64,000 nt of DNA from Diaphorobacter sp. HDW4A (GCF_011305995.1 NZ_CP049910.1:4216001-4280000), one strand, 5' to 3'; counted from the stretch's first letter, positions 23,752 to 33,196 are shown. Notes: a model not told the origin generated them from the sequence alone. Numbers and translations: made by a program.

Positions 23752-25062
23752 TCAGGTCCATTCGTGCGGAAGACGCACCAGCCCCGGCATCAACGTTGGC
23801 GACACAAAACGGAAATGCTGATAGTGCAGCCACGCATCGTAAAGCACGAGGCCACTTTCATCGAACAGATAGGCACTCACCACATATTCTCCGCTGTGCA
23901 GCGGCAGATTCGGGAAGCGCAGCACGGACTCCCAGGTCCCGTCGGCGAGACGGCGCGGATGTGCGCCCTCTTCATGCGTGGCGAGCGAAGTGATGCCCGT
24001 GCCCTGCGACTGTTCGATCATGAAACCAAGATTCGGGCGCTCGTCGCCACGACCACGAACATGGAAGGTGACAACCAAGTCCACGCTCTCAAGCAGCGGC
24101 GGCTTGCCCTCGCCAAGATCAGCAATCGCCACCGACAGCATGCTCGCGCCCAGACCGTCCGGGCTGGACGGCATGCGCGTGCCCGTAGTCGCGGATTCTG
24201 CGGGCAGATCGTCGTCCAGCGCATTGAGCGTCACATCGATTTCATCACCACTGCCTTCGATCAACGCGAGATGCGGAGCAGGCGCAGCAGCGTCCGAGCG
24301 CAGGCGGCTGTGCATCTCGTACGAGCCCATCACCGCCTCGGTCGGCCCCATCTCCATCACCTGCCCGCCCTTGAGCCAGATGGCCTGGTCACACAGATGG
24401 CGGATGTGATACGAACTGTGCGAGCAGAACAGAATCGTGCAGCCCGCATCGCGAAACTCCATGATGCGCGCCACGCACTTCTTCTGGAAATGCTGGTCGC
24501 CCACGGCCAGTGCCTCGTCGATGATCAGCACATCAGGCGGCACGGCGGTGATCAGCGCGAACGCGAGACGTACCGTCATGCCCGACGAATAGGTCTTCAC
24601 CGCCCGGTCCATGGCATCGCCCAGCTCGGAGAACGCGATGATGCCCGGCTCAAGCTTCGCCATTTCCTCATGGCTGATGCCAATCAGGCTGCCCGCAAAA
24701 TACAGATTGTCGCGGCCACTGAACTCGGGATGAAAACCCGCGCCCAGTTCGAGAATCGCCGTCACGCGACCGACGCGGTCGACGGTACCTGAGCTGGGCT
24801 GCATCGTGCCCGCGAGCAGCTTGAGCAATGAACTTTTGCCCGCACCATTGTCCCCTACCACGCCAACGCATTGGCCGCGCTTGAGTTCGAAATTGATGTC
24901 CTTCAGCGCCCAATGGCTGCGATGTCGCACCTTGTTGCTGAACAACGCCTTGAACCGTTCACGCGGCGAATCGTAGAGCTTGTATTCCTTGCTCACATGG
25001 CTCACGCGCAGTACCGCGTCATCGTTCAATTTCGATGGAGACATCTGTGCGTTCATAGCCAA
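23752..25062 (-). CDS. wzt: O-antigen ABC transporter ATPase with Wzt-type C-terminal domain
   Basis: A 436-aa ATPase of the polysaccharide exporter. Walker A is at 70-77 (GDNGAGKS), signature YSSGM at 158-162, Walker B VLIIDEA at 178-184, then the switch His in LFCSHSSYH. The C-terminal ~160 residues (from ~275) are a Wzt-type beta-sandwich that in characterised systems recognises the capped end of the O-polysaccharide. It overlaps wzm by 10 bases, forming one transporter unit. The adjacent methyltransferases make a methyl-cap recognition mechanism likely. Confidence 0.92.
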   Translation of the reverse strand: MAMNAQMSPSKLNDDAVLRVSHVSKEYKLYDSPRERFKALFSNKVRHRSHWALKDINFELKRGQCVGVVGDNGAGKSSLLKLLAGTMQPSSGTVDRVGRVTAILELGAGFHPEFSGRDNLYFAGSLIGISHEEMAKLEPGIIAFSELGDAMDRAVKTYSSGMTVRLAFALITAVPPDVLIIDEALAVGDQHFQKKCVARIMEFRDAGCTILFCSHSSYHIRHLCDQAIWLKGGQVMEMGPTEAVMGSYEMHSRLRSDAAAPAPHLALIEGSGDEIDVTLNALDDDLPAESATTGTRMPSSPDGLGASMLSVAIADLGEGKPPLLESVDLVVTFHVRGRGDERPNLGFMIEQSQGTGITSLATHEEGAHPRRLADGTWESVLRFPNLPLHSGEYVVSAYLFDESGLVLYDAWLHYQHFRFVSPTLMPGLVRLPHEWT

Positions 25063-25853
25063 TCCACCAACTGATCATGGCTGCGACGCACCGCCACCGA
25101 CAACAGCAACGCCGCACCAGCGATCCACAGCACCAGCGCCAGCCAGACATTCCATGCGGGCCACGCGCCCTGCAGCAGAATCGTCTGCCAACCGGAAACC
25201 ACAGGCGTCATCGGATTGATCCACAGCACCCAGCGCCATGCCGCCGGGAACATCGTCATCGGAAACAGCACGGGAGACATGAAGATGCCGATCTGCAGCG
25301 CAAAGCCCACGATCTGCACCGTGTCCCGCAGCGCCGCCGCCATGATGGCAAACAGATAGGCCAGCAGAAAGCTCATTACCACCTGCAGCAGCAGCAACGG
25401 AACCACCGCGATCACTGGCAGCGCAAAGTGATGCACCGGCGCATAGGCCAGCGTCAACAGAAGCAGCATAGGCCCGAACACCACCGCGCTGGCCAGCACC
25501 GTGCGCGCCGGAAAAATGATCGGCGGCAGCGCATTCTTCTGCAACAGCCCCCCCGCATCCAGCAGACTCGAGGTGCCGCGCCCAAATGCATCACAAAAAG
25601 CCATCCAGGCCAGCGAGCCGACGATCAGATAGGTGCCCACCCGGCTCGTAGGAGCGTGTTCGCCCAGACGCATGGCGAAGACGACATCGAACACAAGGTA
25701 ATAGGCCGCAATGGTCAGCAACGGCTGGATATACGCCCAGAGCACGCCCACGGCGGAGCCTTGGTAACGGGCGACGACCTCGCGCCGCGTTAGTACCGCC
25801 ACCAGATTGCGCAGACGCCAGAGCTGCGCTAGTTCGGACAGAAATGTTCCCAT
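25053..25853 (-). CDS. wzm: O-antigen ABC transporter permease
   Basis: A 266-aa ABC-2 type permease with six predicted membrane helices. The N-terminal amphipathic segment and the conserved RREVVARYQGSAVGVLWAYIQ, followed by the polysaccharide-exporter motif NPMTPVV near the end, place it in the Wzm/KpsM group. Together with the overlapping Wzt it would flip undecaprenyl-linked polysaccharide to the periplasm. It is the first gene of the minus-strand unit; 235 bp of non-coding DNA lies upstream. Confidence 0.92.
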   Translation of the reverse strand: MGTFLSELAQLWRLRNLVAVLTRREVVARYQGSAVGVLWAYIQPLLTIAAYYLVFDVVFAMRLGEHAPTSRVGTYLIVGSLAWMAFCDAFGRGTSSLLDAGGLLQKNALPPIIFPARTVLASAVVFGPMLLLLTLAYAPVHHFALPVIAVVPLLLLQVVMSFLLAYLFAIMAAALRDTVQIVGFALQIGIFMSPVLFPMTMFPAAWRWVLWINPMTPVVSGWQTILLQGAWPAWNVWLALVLWIAGAALLLSVAVRRSHDQLVDWL

Positions 25854-26029
25854 GCAAATGATGAATCGCAGGGTGATTTGAATTTAGTCAAAAAGAACAG
25901 AAACAACAACGCGAGAGGCTTGCCGACAAACAAACCTGCTTGCGCTAGAACCGTTTCTGAGCAAAGTACTTCGCACACACAAGCGTACGTGCCGGTTGGG
26001 CAGCGCACGAATGGTACCAGCGATTGTGG

Positions 26030-26051
26030 CGAGTCCGGGACTCCGGACTCG
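26030..26051. terminator. Stem-loop downstream of the parvulin gene
   Basis: CGAGTCCGG (26030-26038) and CCGGACTCG (26043-26051) are perfect 9-bp arms around GACT. It lies 37 bases past the parvulin stop and upstream of wzm. No T-run follows on the minus strand, so it may be a weak terminator or mRNA 3-prime stabiliser. Confidence 0.5.
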
Positions 26052-26088
26052 ATCACTCGCACCGTGTCACGAGCTCAGATTTGTATGG

Positions 26089-26988
26089 CTACTTCTTGGC
26101 TGGAGCTGCAACAGCAGGCTTCTCAGCGCCCATGGCCTTGAGTGCATCCTCATGGATCTTTGCATCCTTGATCAGGCCTTTGTTTTTTTCCAGGCGCTTA
26201 TCGGACAGAATCTTGGTCATAGCATCTGCCTTCAACTTATCCGAAACTTCTTCAAAGGCGAGTGTGCGAACAGATCGCTTGTCAGCAAACTGGATGATGT
26301 GCCAACCAAATTGGGTCTTGACCAGATCACTCAGCGGCTTGTCCTTGGAAAGGCCTGCCACCGTCTTGTCGAACTCAGGAACAAATCGCCCTGCTGGGCT
26401 GTAACCCAAATCCCCACCTTTTTCGGCGCTGGACTTATCGTCGGAATTCTCTTTTGCCAATTTGGCAAAATCAGCACCGCCCTTGATTTCCGCGAGCAGC
26501 TTCTCCGCCTTGGCCTTCGAGTCAGAAGTGTCGCCGGCGATCAGAATATGACTCACCTTGGTTTCGCCCGGCACCTCGAACGCCTTGGGATTCGAACGGT
26601 AATAGTCACGGGCATACGCTTCAACAGCCTTTGCATCGGGTGTATGTGAAGCATCAAACTGTTCCATGCGCACCGTGGAAAGCACTCGCTCCTTGGTGAT
26701 CTGTACCTGAGCCTTCACTTCGGCCATATTCGCAAGACCATTCTTCTCGGCCTCTTGGGCGAGCAGGCGCCTTGCCGCCAAAGTTGTGGCGATTTGTTTC
26801 AATGTCGCTGGATTGTCAAGCGCACGCTCTCGAGCGCTAGGAGGAGCCAGTGCAAGTTCTGCACGTACATCCTGGTCTGTCACCTTGACCGTTCCAACTT
26901 CCAGCACCACGACAGGCTGAGCAGCCAGCACGCTGGTGACAACGCAAAGACCGAGAACGGCCACACCCAATTGACGAGACATTTTCAT
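26089..26988 (-). CDS. Periplasmic parvulin-type peptidyl-prolyl isomerase
   Basis: A 299-aa secreted PpiC/SurA-like foldase. Signal peptide 1-23 (QLGVAVLGLCVVTSVLAA), a SurA-N-like helical part (~35-135), then the parvulin domain at 143-238 (KVSHILIAG, FAKLAKENSDD, GGDLGYSPAGRFVPEFD, FGWHIIQF). A Lys/Ala tail follows. It would catalyse cis-trans proline isomerisation and assist folding of secreted or outer-membrane proteins. The terminator at 27193 and a 264-bp gap separate it from the upstream surface-protein gene. Confidence 0.9.
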   Translation of the reverse strand: MKMSRQLGVAVLGLCVVTSVLAAQPVVVLEVGTVKVTDQDVRAELALAPPSARERALDNPATLKQIATTLAARRLLAQEAEKNGLANMAEVKAQVQITKERVLSTVRMEQFDASHTPDAKAVEAYARDYYRSNPKAFEVPGETKVSHILIAGDTSDSKAKAEKLLAEIKGGADFAKLAKENSDDKSSAEKGGDLGYSPAGRFVPEFDKTVAGLSKDKPLSDLVKTQFGWHIIQFADKRSVRTLAFEEVSDKLKADAMTKILSDKRLEKNKGLIKDAKIHEDALKAMGAEKPAVAAPAKK

Positions 26989-27192
26989 AACGATCGGAAA
27001 GTCCTAAATTCACGAAACAAACTACTTGCAGCCTGATGAAGCAACACATCAGGGCATATGTCTATGAAAGACCTGCGCAATGCAATGCGCCACAAGATTG
27101 AGCTAACTGCTTTTCGAGCACCCCGTTGCGCCAGGCAACCATATGGAGACACAGGCATAGAAGGAACTCAATGTCATATTTCGTAGAGATAA

Positions 27193-27220
27193 AAAAAGGC
27201 GGGGAGTTCCCCGCCTTTTT
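27193..27220. terminator. Strong intrinsic terminator after the surface-protein gene
   Basis: AAAAAGGCGGGG, loop AGTT, CCCCGCCTTTTT: 12-bp arms with A and T runs on the two sides, 34 bases past the stop at 27254 on the minus strand. It would work in both directions. Confidence 0.9.
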
Positions 27221-27253
27221 ACTTACGCATCGCTGCGTTCAGTCCAAAACAAA

Positions 27254-28807
27254 TTAAGGACGAACGAAACGGTGACCCCAGTTCACGCCGAAGTTACCAG
27301 CAGTACCGGCAGCCACGGATGGGTTGTAAGCGCTAACATATGCTTGGCCCAAGATTGGCAGACCAGCAGAAGTTGCACCGGGGGTGTTCAGCTGAGCCCA
27401 GCCGTTCGTGAAGCCAGTGTCCATGTCCTTCAGGGCCACAGAAGCTGCCAGCACTGCGGATTGTGCCGCGCCTGCGTTGTTGAAGCTCAGGACGGATGTT
27501 TCACCGCAGAACAGCGTAGGAGCAGTAGGTGTACCGGGAGAAATCACCACGTCGTCAGGAGACGCTGGGGAGTTTTCTTCACGGTCCCAAGCTGTGTAGC
27601 TCACGTTCAACACGCAGACAGCATCACCGTTCATGGTGGTGTTGGTTTCGGCGAAGTGCTTGTTCACAGCTGGGTTGTACACGGCAGCTGGAGTAGCAGC
27701 AGAGTAATCCACGGCAACGGCGTAACGACGTGTGGGCATGGAGAACACCCAGTCAGTTTCAGCCTTGATGTCGGGCTCGGTCCAGTACTCGTTGATCACG
27801 GCACGGGTAGTGATCGCGTCAGCCAGCTTCACAGCTTGGTCAGCAGGCCAAGTAGCAGCAGCGTTGGTGTTCAGCGTGTAAGGTGTAGACATGTCAGGCA
27901 GGTCATACATCGCAGGCTTCACGTAAACCTTAGCAGCAGCGTTTGCACCAAACAGCGCATCAGCAGAGTAAGTTGTAGGATTAGCCACGTTCACGTTGGT
28001 CTGAGGGAAGTACACGATGTTGCCGGTAGCCAGAGCTGCGGGAACAACGTTGCTGTCCACAGCTTCGATAGCTGTAGCTGTACCGCTCCACGACAGTGCC
28101 TTAGGCACGTTCATGATGGTCCAGTTAGCTGCCAGACCGGTCGTGGGGTTAGCCATGCCGATTGCAGGAGCTTCGTAAGCAGCTTCGTTTGCCAGATCCG
28201 TATTGATGGCGGTCCAAGCAGTGTTGGTGCTATCGTTTGCGCACTTGGCAATGCTGTTAGCGTGCTTGATCAGCGGGTACAGACCGGTAGTCGACTTTGG
28301 AATGTCAGCCATGTTGAAGATTTCAACATAGCCTTCACGGGTACCGTTGGCACGCTCTTCAGCCGTCACCTTCGAGTTCAGACGCGAAGTGATGAATGGA
28401 GTGCTGTTCAGCGTAGCCTTGGCTGGCTTCGTGCAGGTGTTGTCTTCGGTCGTCAGGTACGACAGGCCGTCGGCATTCTTGCTGACGTTGGCAGTCCACA
28501 CGTCGCCAGGCGACAGGAAGACCTGGAAGTCAAAAATGTCGTCAGAGTTGCGAGCGCCGCGGAAGCGAACCTTCACAGCCTTGCCGTTCACGGTGTCGGT
28601 GTTGATCAGCGACAGCAGCATGGCATTGCCATCTTGCGTGCTGAAGTAAGGCACGAGCAGCATGTGACCAGTGCCGGTGTTACCGAACTGCAGGTCGTTA
28701 GCAGTTGCTGGTGTAGCACTGTTGCCAATCTGTTGGATGGCGTGCGCGCTACCAGCAAAGCCCACCACAGCGGTGGCGATGCTCAGAGCGAGAACATTCT
28801 TCTTCAT
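27254..28807 (-). CDS. Secreted/cell-surface protein near the type II secretion operon
   Basis: A 517-aa protein with a clear signal peptide (VLALSIATAVVGFAGSAHA). The mature part is Thr/Asn/Ala-rich and beta-rich, with four cysteines (EDNTC, AKCAN, AVCVLN, LFCGET) that could form disulfides. It resembles proteins annotated as cell surface proteins in Comamonadaceae; the family name is not certain. Base composition is lower in GC by eye than the neighbouring polysaccharide and housekeeping genes. A GGAG ribosome site precedes ATG 28807, and a strong terminator follows, so it is transcribed alone. A secretin substrate is an inference from position. Confidence 0.75.
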   Translation of the reverse strand: MKKNVLALSIATAVVGFAGSAHAIQQIGNSATPATANDLQFGNTGTGHMLLVPYFSTQDGNAMLLSLINTDTVNGKAVKVRFRGARNSDDIFDFQVFLSPGDVWTANVSKNADGLSYLTTEDNTCTKPAKATLNSTPFITSRLNSKVTAEERANGTREGYVEIFNMADIPKSTTGLYPLIKHANSIAKCANDSTNTAWTAINTDLANEAAYEAPAIGMANPTTGLAANWTIMNVPKALSWSGTATAIEAVDSNVVPAALATGNIVYFPQTNVNVANPTTYSADALFGANAAAKVYVKPAMYDLPDMSTPYTLNTNAAATWPADQAVKLADAITTRAVINEYWTEPDIKAETDWVFSMPTRRYAVAVDYSAATPAAVYNPAVNKHFAETNTTMNGDAVCVLNVSYTAWDREENSPASPDDVVISPGTPTAPTLFCGETSVLSFNNAGAAQSAVLAASVALKDMDTGFTNGWAQLNTPGATSAGLPILGQAYVSAYNPSVAAGTAGNFGVNWGHRFVRP

Positions 28808-29016
28808 AGAAACTCCAGTTGAAAAGTTGTTTGGCGCAACTAAGGTAGAGGTTGATTACGCCTTTTAATCCTAGCATAGCAGGGAGGCAGATTGCCTAGA
28901 GAATTCACCCCGCCGATGACAGTATGTTGGTTGGGTGCAACAATTACAGGTACTCGATACTCGTTTCCTCCATCAGTCACGCCAATTCAACCTGCAATAG
29001 GGCAACGTACGTGGAC

Positions 29017-29478
29017 TCAAAGCTTCTCGAATATCCACCATTGCCCGCCCTCCAATAGCCATGTTTCGTCAATGTACGTGACGACTTGTTTCGGAAAATT
29101 CTGACGGAACATTGCGGCGGCAGTTGCAGCCAACCGAATCTGGACGTCGCACTTGTCAGCCGTTGAACAAGTGACCTTGACGGCCTCTCCCTCCAGAACC
29201 CTCACGTCCTTGCCACGTCGCTCCACAAACTTCTCTGGAGGCACCGTAGCGCGAAACCCAGGGGTATTGTATTGATAGGCGGCGTTCTGGTCACCTTTTA
29301 TCAACGCCGCCCAACGTGCGTTTGCCCGGGCCTTGACCGCAGCTTCCGGGTTTGCTCCACCCATGCTGGCACAGCCAGCCAACAATGCGACAGCTACACC
29401 CAGCCCCGCGAGCTTAGATACCAATGCGCCGCGCCCACCTTTTAGAGAACGATTTGGAGCGTGCCCAGCCTTCATCAT
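29017..29478 (-). CDS. Small lipoprotein downstream of gspD
   Basis: A 153-aa protein with an N-terminal membrane segment and lipobox (LVSKLAGLGVAVALLAGC; Cys35 as lipidated residue). The mature ~115 residues look like an NTF2-like/cone-shaped alpha-beta domain (EAAVKARANARWAALIKGDQ, then a YNTPGFR loop and C-terminal TWLLEGGQWWIFEKL). It sits 43 bases past gspD on the same strand, so it may be the last gene of the gsp operon and could act as a pilotin or accessory factor for secretin assembly. That role is inferred only from location and lipidation. Confidence 0.72.
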   Translation of the reverse strand: MMKAGHAPNRSLKGGRGALVSKLAGLGVAVALLAGCASMGGANPEAAVKARANARWAALIKGDQNAAYQYNTPGFRATVPPEKFVERRGKDVRVLEGEAVKVTCSTADKCDVQIRLAATAAAMFRQNFPKQVVTYIDETWLLEGGQWWIFEKL

Positions 29479-29520
29479 TTAGTTACTCCTTGATACACAA
29501 TGCACTTAAAATTTACCAAC

Positions 29521-31974
29521 TTATTGCGGCTGCGGTGCCGAGATTGGAGCGGCTGTCTTAGGCTTGACCTTCTCACGGTCAAAAGCCTCCACATCTCGCA
29601 ACCCCTTCATCCGGTCGCGAAGCTCATCAGAGACTTCGCGGATATCGATGTCCGTGCGTACGACTCGCGGAGAGATGACGACCAGCAACTCAGTGCGCTT
29701 GGTGTCCTTCGTATGCTCGCCAAACAAAGCGCCAAGCACAGGAACTCTGGAGAGCAAGGGAACGCCCGTCTTCCCTGCTTGTTCCGAATCTTTGATCAGA
29801 CCGCCGAGCACGATCGCATCCCCAGAACGGACAGCCACCTTGCTGCTGATCTGCCGCTGCATAAATGCGTACTGCTTAGTATCGGCATCTTGAGCCCCCA
29901 AATCCGTCAGCATTTGGTCGATCTGCATTGTGACCAAGTTGCCAGCATTGACCGATGGTGTAACCACCAAGCTGACACCTGTGTCCTTGTACTGAATGGT
30001 TGACGTAGTTGTCGCTGTCGTTGAATTAGGAATGTAGGTTGTTGACGTCTGCACTGGTTGCTGATCGCCAACGGAGATGGTCGCCGTGTGATTGTCCAGA
30101 ACCATCAAGCTAGGGCTTGATACCACTTTCAGATTGGTGATCTTCGACAATGCAGTCAACGCCGCTCGCACTCGTCCATAGGGATTCAAAACAGAATAAC
30201 TGAACCCTCCAGCCAGCGGACCAGTCTGCGGCGCTCCACCGACATAGCCAATCCCAGAGCTATCCACCTTGCTGCCATTCGCCGATTGATCAGTGAATGC
30301 CCACTTCAAACCATAATTCAAGGTATCGTTCAGTGTCACTTCAATGATCGAGGCCTCGATCAGCACTTGCGTTGGAGGGATATCAAGACGCTTGAGCGTA
30401 GCCTCAATCCGCTCATACTCAGCTCGCGTTGCCCAAATCAACACGGAGTTGTTCAACTCGTCGGCCACAACACGGATCGAACCAAAGCTGGCCGTCACGG
30501 AGATGGACGGACGATTCGAATTGGCGGTATTGCTCTGTCGAAGACTGGTCAACCCCCCGGAGCCGATCCCGGAGCCTGCAGATTGCCCAAATGCGTTGCC
30601 TCCTGCATAGCCTCCTCCGTATCCACCCATGGTGTTTCCGCCATAGGCATTGTTGTATCCACCCATAGAGCTGTTGAAGGCATTGTTATTGAACGCATTG
30701 TTCGACCCAGTCACACCTGCCACTCCGCCTTGCCCAGGCGCGACGCCCGTCGCACCCGTGGCTCCCTGAGCGTTGCCGCTCTGAAACGGATTCTGCATTC
30801 CGCTGAAAATTCCGCTCAAGACGGTTGCCAAGTGCCGCGAGTTCACGTTCTGTACCTGATAAATGAACAGTTGCGGCTCTGCACCGTTGTCACTCGGTTT
30901 GTCGAGCTTCTCGATCCAGCGGCGGGCCTCTTCAAGATAGGCGGCTCGCGGGGTCACCACCAGAATGCTGTTAATGCGCGCGATCGGCAGCACCCGGAGT
31001 GCGCCATACAACGGGAAATTCTCACTCAAGGCCACCGCCGGCGCGCTGGCGGCCGCAGCTCCGGCGGCACCTCCTGCCCCCCCCGGAATGGCTTGAGCAG
31101 AGCCCGCTGGTCGCGCCGCGCCTCCCGACGCACCGCCGCCGCCAGCAGCCGCACTGCTGTTCAGCAGTTGCAGCGCGGACTCCACCTCCTTGACAGACGC
31201 ATATTTGAGCGGGAAGACGCCGACCGACATGCCCTTGAGCATGTTCACATCGAAGGTCTTGACCATGTCCATCCAGCCCTCGGCTTGATTGCGCGTGCCG
31301 ACCATAACCAGCATGTTGCGCAGTGTGTCCACGCGTACGATCGCTTCACCCTGCACCATCGGCTTCAGAATGGCCGCCATTTCCGTGGCCCCAATGAACT
31401 CCAAAGGAATGATGACCACACCATAGCCGGGGGGGAGAGGCCCCTTGTTGCCAGCCACGCGGATGTTCGAGACCACGCCCTTGAGCGAGTCCAGCTTGCC
31501 CACGTGATAAACGCCGCGCGAGTCGCGTCCCATGGCAAGTCCGTTGACCTGCAGCGCGCTCTCAAGCAGCGACAGTGCATCGTCAGGGGAGATAGGACCA
31601 CGCGTAGCCAGCGTCACGCTTCCCGTGATCGGCTGATGCAGGACATAGTCGACCTTGAGCACCTCTCGCATAAACACGGTGACCACGTCCTGGATGGGCG
31701 CGTCTTCGAATTTGTAACCGCTAGGCGACCCTTCCACCGGCGTGTACGCAGGTGGCATGTTGATGAGCTTGTCGTCACCACGCATGATTCGCGGCTCGAA
31801 ATCCGGGACCACCTTAGATTTATCGTCACCCGTCGATTCTGCTGAGGCGGCTTTGCCATCCTGTGCTCGCGCGGCAGGATCAATGGCATTTTGAGCCTGC
31901 AGGCTACCCGTCAAGGCAAGCAGAAGCCCCGTAGCAATCAGTTGACGCGATTTCATTGAATTCACTCTATTCAT
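29521..31974 (-). CDS. gspD: Type II secretion secretin
   Basis: An 817-aa outer-membrane secretin with signal peptide (QLIATGLLLALTGSLQAQ). N0-N3 domains run from ~85 to ~390; the secretin core starts near 505 and includes LVVTPSVNAGNLVTMQI, VPLLSRVPVLGALFG and TELLVVISPRVV. Two insertions are unusual: an Ala/Gly stretch at ~276-312 and a Gly/Asn-rich stretch at ~398-475 lying between N-domains and the core. The start overlaps the gspC-like stop by ATGA; the alternative ATG is 18 bases inside. It is the outer-membrane exit channel of the system. Confidence 0.93.
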   Translation of the reverse strand: MNRVNSMKSRQLIATGLLLALTGSLQAQNAIDPAARAQDGKAASAESTGDDKSKVVPDFEPRIMRGDDKLINMPPAYTPVEGSPSGYKFEDAPIQDVVTVFMREVLKVDYVLHQPITGSVTLATRGPISPDDALSLLESALQVNGLAMGRDSRGVYHVGKLDSLKGVVSNIRVAGNKGPLPPGYGVVIIPLEFIGATEMAAILKPMVQGEAIVRVDTLRNMLVMVGTRNQAEGWMDMVKTFDVNMLKGMSVGVFPLKYASVKEVESALQLLNSSAAAGGGGASGGAARPAGSAQAIPGGAGGAAGAAAASAPAVALSENFPLYGALRVLPIARINSILVVTPRAAYLEEARRWIEKLDKPSDNGAEPQLFIYQVQNVNSRHLATVLSGIFSGMQNPFQSGNAQGATGATGVAPGQGGVAGVTGSNNAFNNNAFNSSMGGYNNAYGGNTMGGYGGGYAGGNAFGQSAGSGIGSGGLTSLRQSNTANSNRPSISVTASFGSIRVVADELNNSVLIWATRAEYERIEATLKRLDIPPTQVLIEASIIEVTLNDTLNYGLKWAFTDQSANGSKVDSSGIGYVGGAPQTGPLAGGFSYSVLNPYGRVRAALTALSKITNLKVVSSPSLMVLDNHTATISVGDQQPVQTSTTYIPNSTTATTTSTIQYKDTGVSLVVTPSVNAGNLVTMQIDQMLTDLGAQDADTKQYAFMQRQISSKVAVRSGDAIVLGGLIKDSEQAGKTGVPLLSRVPVLGALFGEHTKDTKRTELLVVISPRVVRTDIDIREVSDELRDRMKGLRDVEAFDREKVKPKTAAPISAPQPQ

Positions 31975-32645
31975 TTGGTAACGGGACGTGCCCCAGCTCT
32001 GGCACGAATTTCATTGCGACGACGCAGGCGTTCACGCTGGGCCTCTTCCATCGCTTGACGACGTTGTTCTGCAGTTGCATCCAAGGGGATCTGTCCTGAC
32101 ACTGGCGCCTCAGCCCCTGGCGGCGCGCCGGGAACCGGGGCCTTGGGTACCGGAGCTGGCTTGGCAGCCACAAGCACCAGCTTGCGCGTTTCACCGCCAT
32201 TTTCAAAAACGGCTTCACGATCTTCGATGGACTTGAAGGTCCATGCGCCCAACTTGTCATTGATGGAGACCATGCGAACCTTCCCATCCACTTTGGCCAG
32301 CATGCCGGAAGGCGAGTCCTCGCCTCCGTAAAGACCAAAGACATGAATGCCAGCAAACGGGTCTGGTGGAGGCGCCTTCTTTTCCTCCTCCTTGGGAGGA
32401 GGAGGTGGCGGACGGCGATTTGGCGAGAAAAGAGGGCGCTCCAGCGTCTCCACAAATAACGCCACGTCGACTTTAGACGCTGATGCAGGCAACGGATCGG
32501 CAAATTGCAGATCCGGCATCACCGCTTGCGGAGGAGTCCATATCGTGTTGCGCAAGGTTCCATCAGGCTTGATCCACAGCGCTGCCAGCCCCAGCGTAAG
32601 CAACAGGATCAGAATGCCGAGAATGCGTGTTGCGGACAATGTCAT
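31971..32645 (-). CDS. gspN: GspC-like inner-membrane linker protein (XpsN-type)
   Basis: A 224-aa protein with one N-terminal membrane helix (ILGILILLLTLGLAALWI), a Pro/Glu/Lys linker with a run of prolines near 60-75, and a periplasmic HR-type domain (~75-150; VFGLYGGEDSPSGML, KVRMVSINDKLGAWTF) like that of GspC. In Xanthomonas the protein at this place, between gspM and gspD, is XpsN, which links the inner-membrane platform to the secretin. No PDZ or coiled-coil domain is clear. The C-terminus has many Arg/Glu. Confidence 0.8.
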   Translation of the reverse strand: MTLSATRILGILILLLTLGLAALWIKPDGTLRNTIWTPPQAVMPDLQFADPLPASASKVDVALFVETLERPLFSPNRRPPPPPPKEEEKKAPPPDPFAGIHVFGLYGGEDSPSGMLAKVDGKVRMVSINDKLGAWTFKSIEDREAVFENGGETRKLVLVAAKPAPVPKAPVPGAPPGAEAPVSGQIPLDATAEQRRQAMEEAQRERLRRRNEIRARAGARPVTK

Positions 32646-33196
32646 GCAGGTTTGCGGTGCAACACCGAGAGTTTAAGTTCCGTTCCGAGACGCTGCGGCT
32701 TGTCCGCACGCTGTAACCCGACCACCTGAATATTGATGCCATCCACCAAGATGACCGGCGTCAGACTTGGCAAAACCGCCAATGCGGCCTGCAAATGGAT
32801 CAGTTCACCTTCGGCACGAACCGACAACGTGATCCGTTCAAAGCCCTGCTCCATCTTCGCGGGAAGCACCTGGCTGCTAACCACAGTCAAGCCTGCGGTG
32901 CTGAGAATCGAGCGCACACGCTGCTGGGCATCATTGCCCGCCTGTGTCGCATCCACTTCACTCGGATAGACGAACGTTGACATCCGCTGCTCCATCTGAG
33001 CAATTTTTTCGTCCATCTTTTCGGAACTGGCCTGCAACCCCAGAAGTCTTGCAAATCGCGGCTCCAGTCGGCTAAGCTGGTCCTGTCCATCTGTATATCT
33101 TGTGGAGACATAGGTACCCAACGCAAACAACGGTAGCAGGCAAACGATCACCGTCACAGCAAGAATGCCCCAATCACGACGTGACAGCGGATTCAT
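32642..33196 (-). CDS. gspM: Type II secretion platform protein GspM
   Basis: A 184-aa bitopic protein: a short cytoplasmic N-terminus, one membrane helix (WGILAVTVIVCLLPLFALGTY), a coiled-coil stretch (~40-75) and a ferredoxin-like periplasmic domain starting about 100. Length is typical for GspM. It overlaps gspL by ATGA and the gspC-like gene by 4 bases. GspM pairs with GspL in the inner-membrane platform. Confidence 0.87.
   Translation of the reverse strand: MNPLSRRDWGILAVTVIVCLLPLFALGTYVSTRYTDGQDQLSRLEPRFARLLGLQASSEKMDEKIAQMEQRMSTFVYPSEVDATQAGNDAQQRVRSILSTAGLTVVSSQVLPAKMEQGFERITLSVRAEGELIHLQAALAVLPSLTPVILVDGINIQVVGLQRADKPQRLGTELKLSVLHRKPA

Noticed and set aside
30286..31845. A 519-aa plus-strand frame over gspD
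   Set aside because: Antisense to gspD, with His/Arg/Ser-rich composition only.
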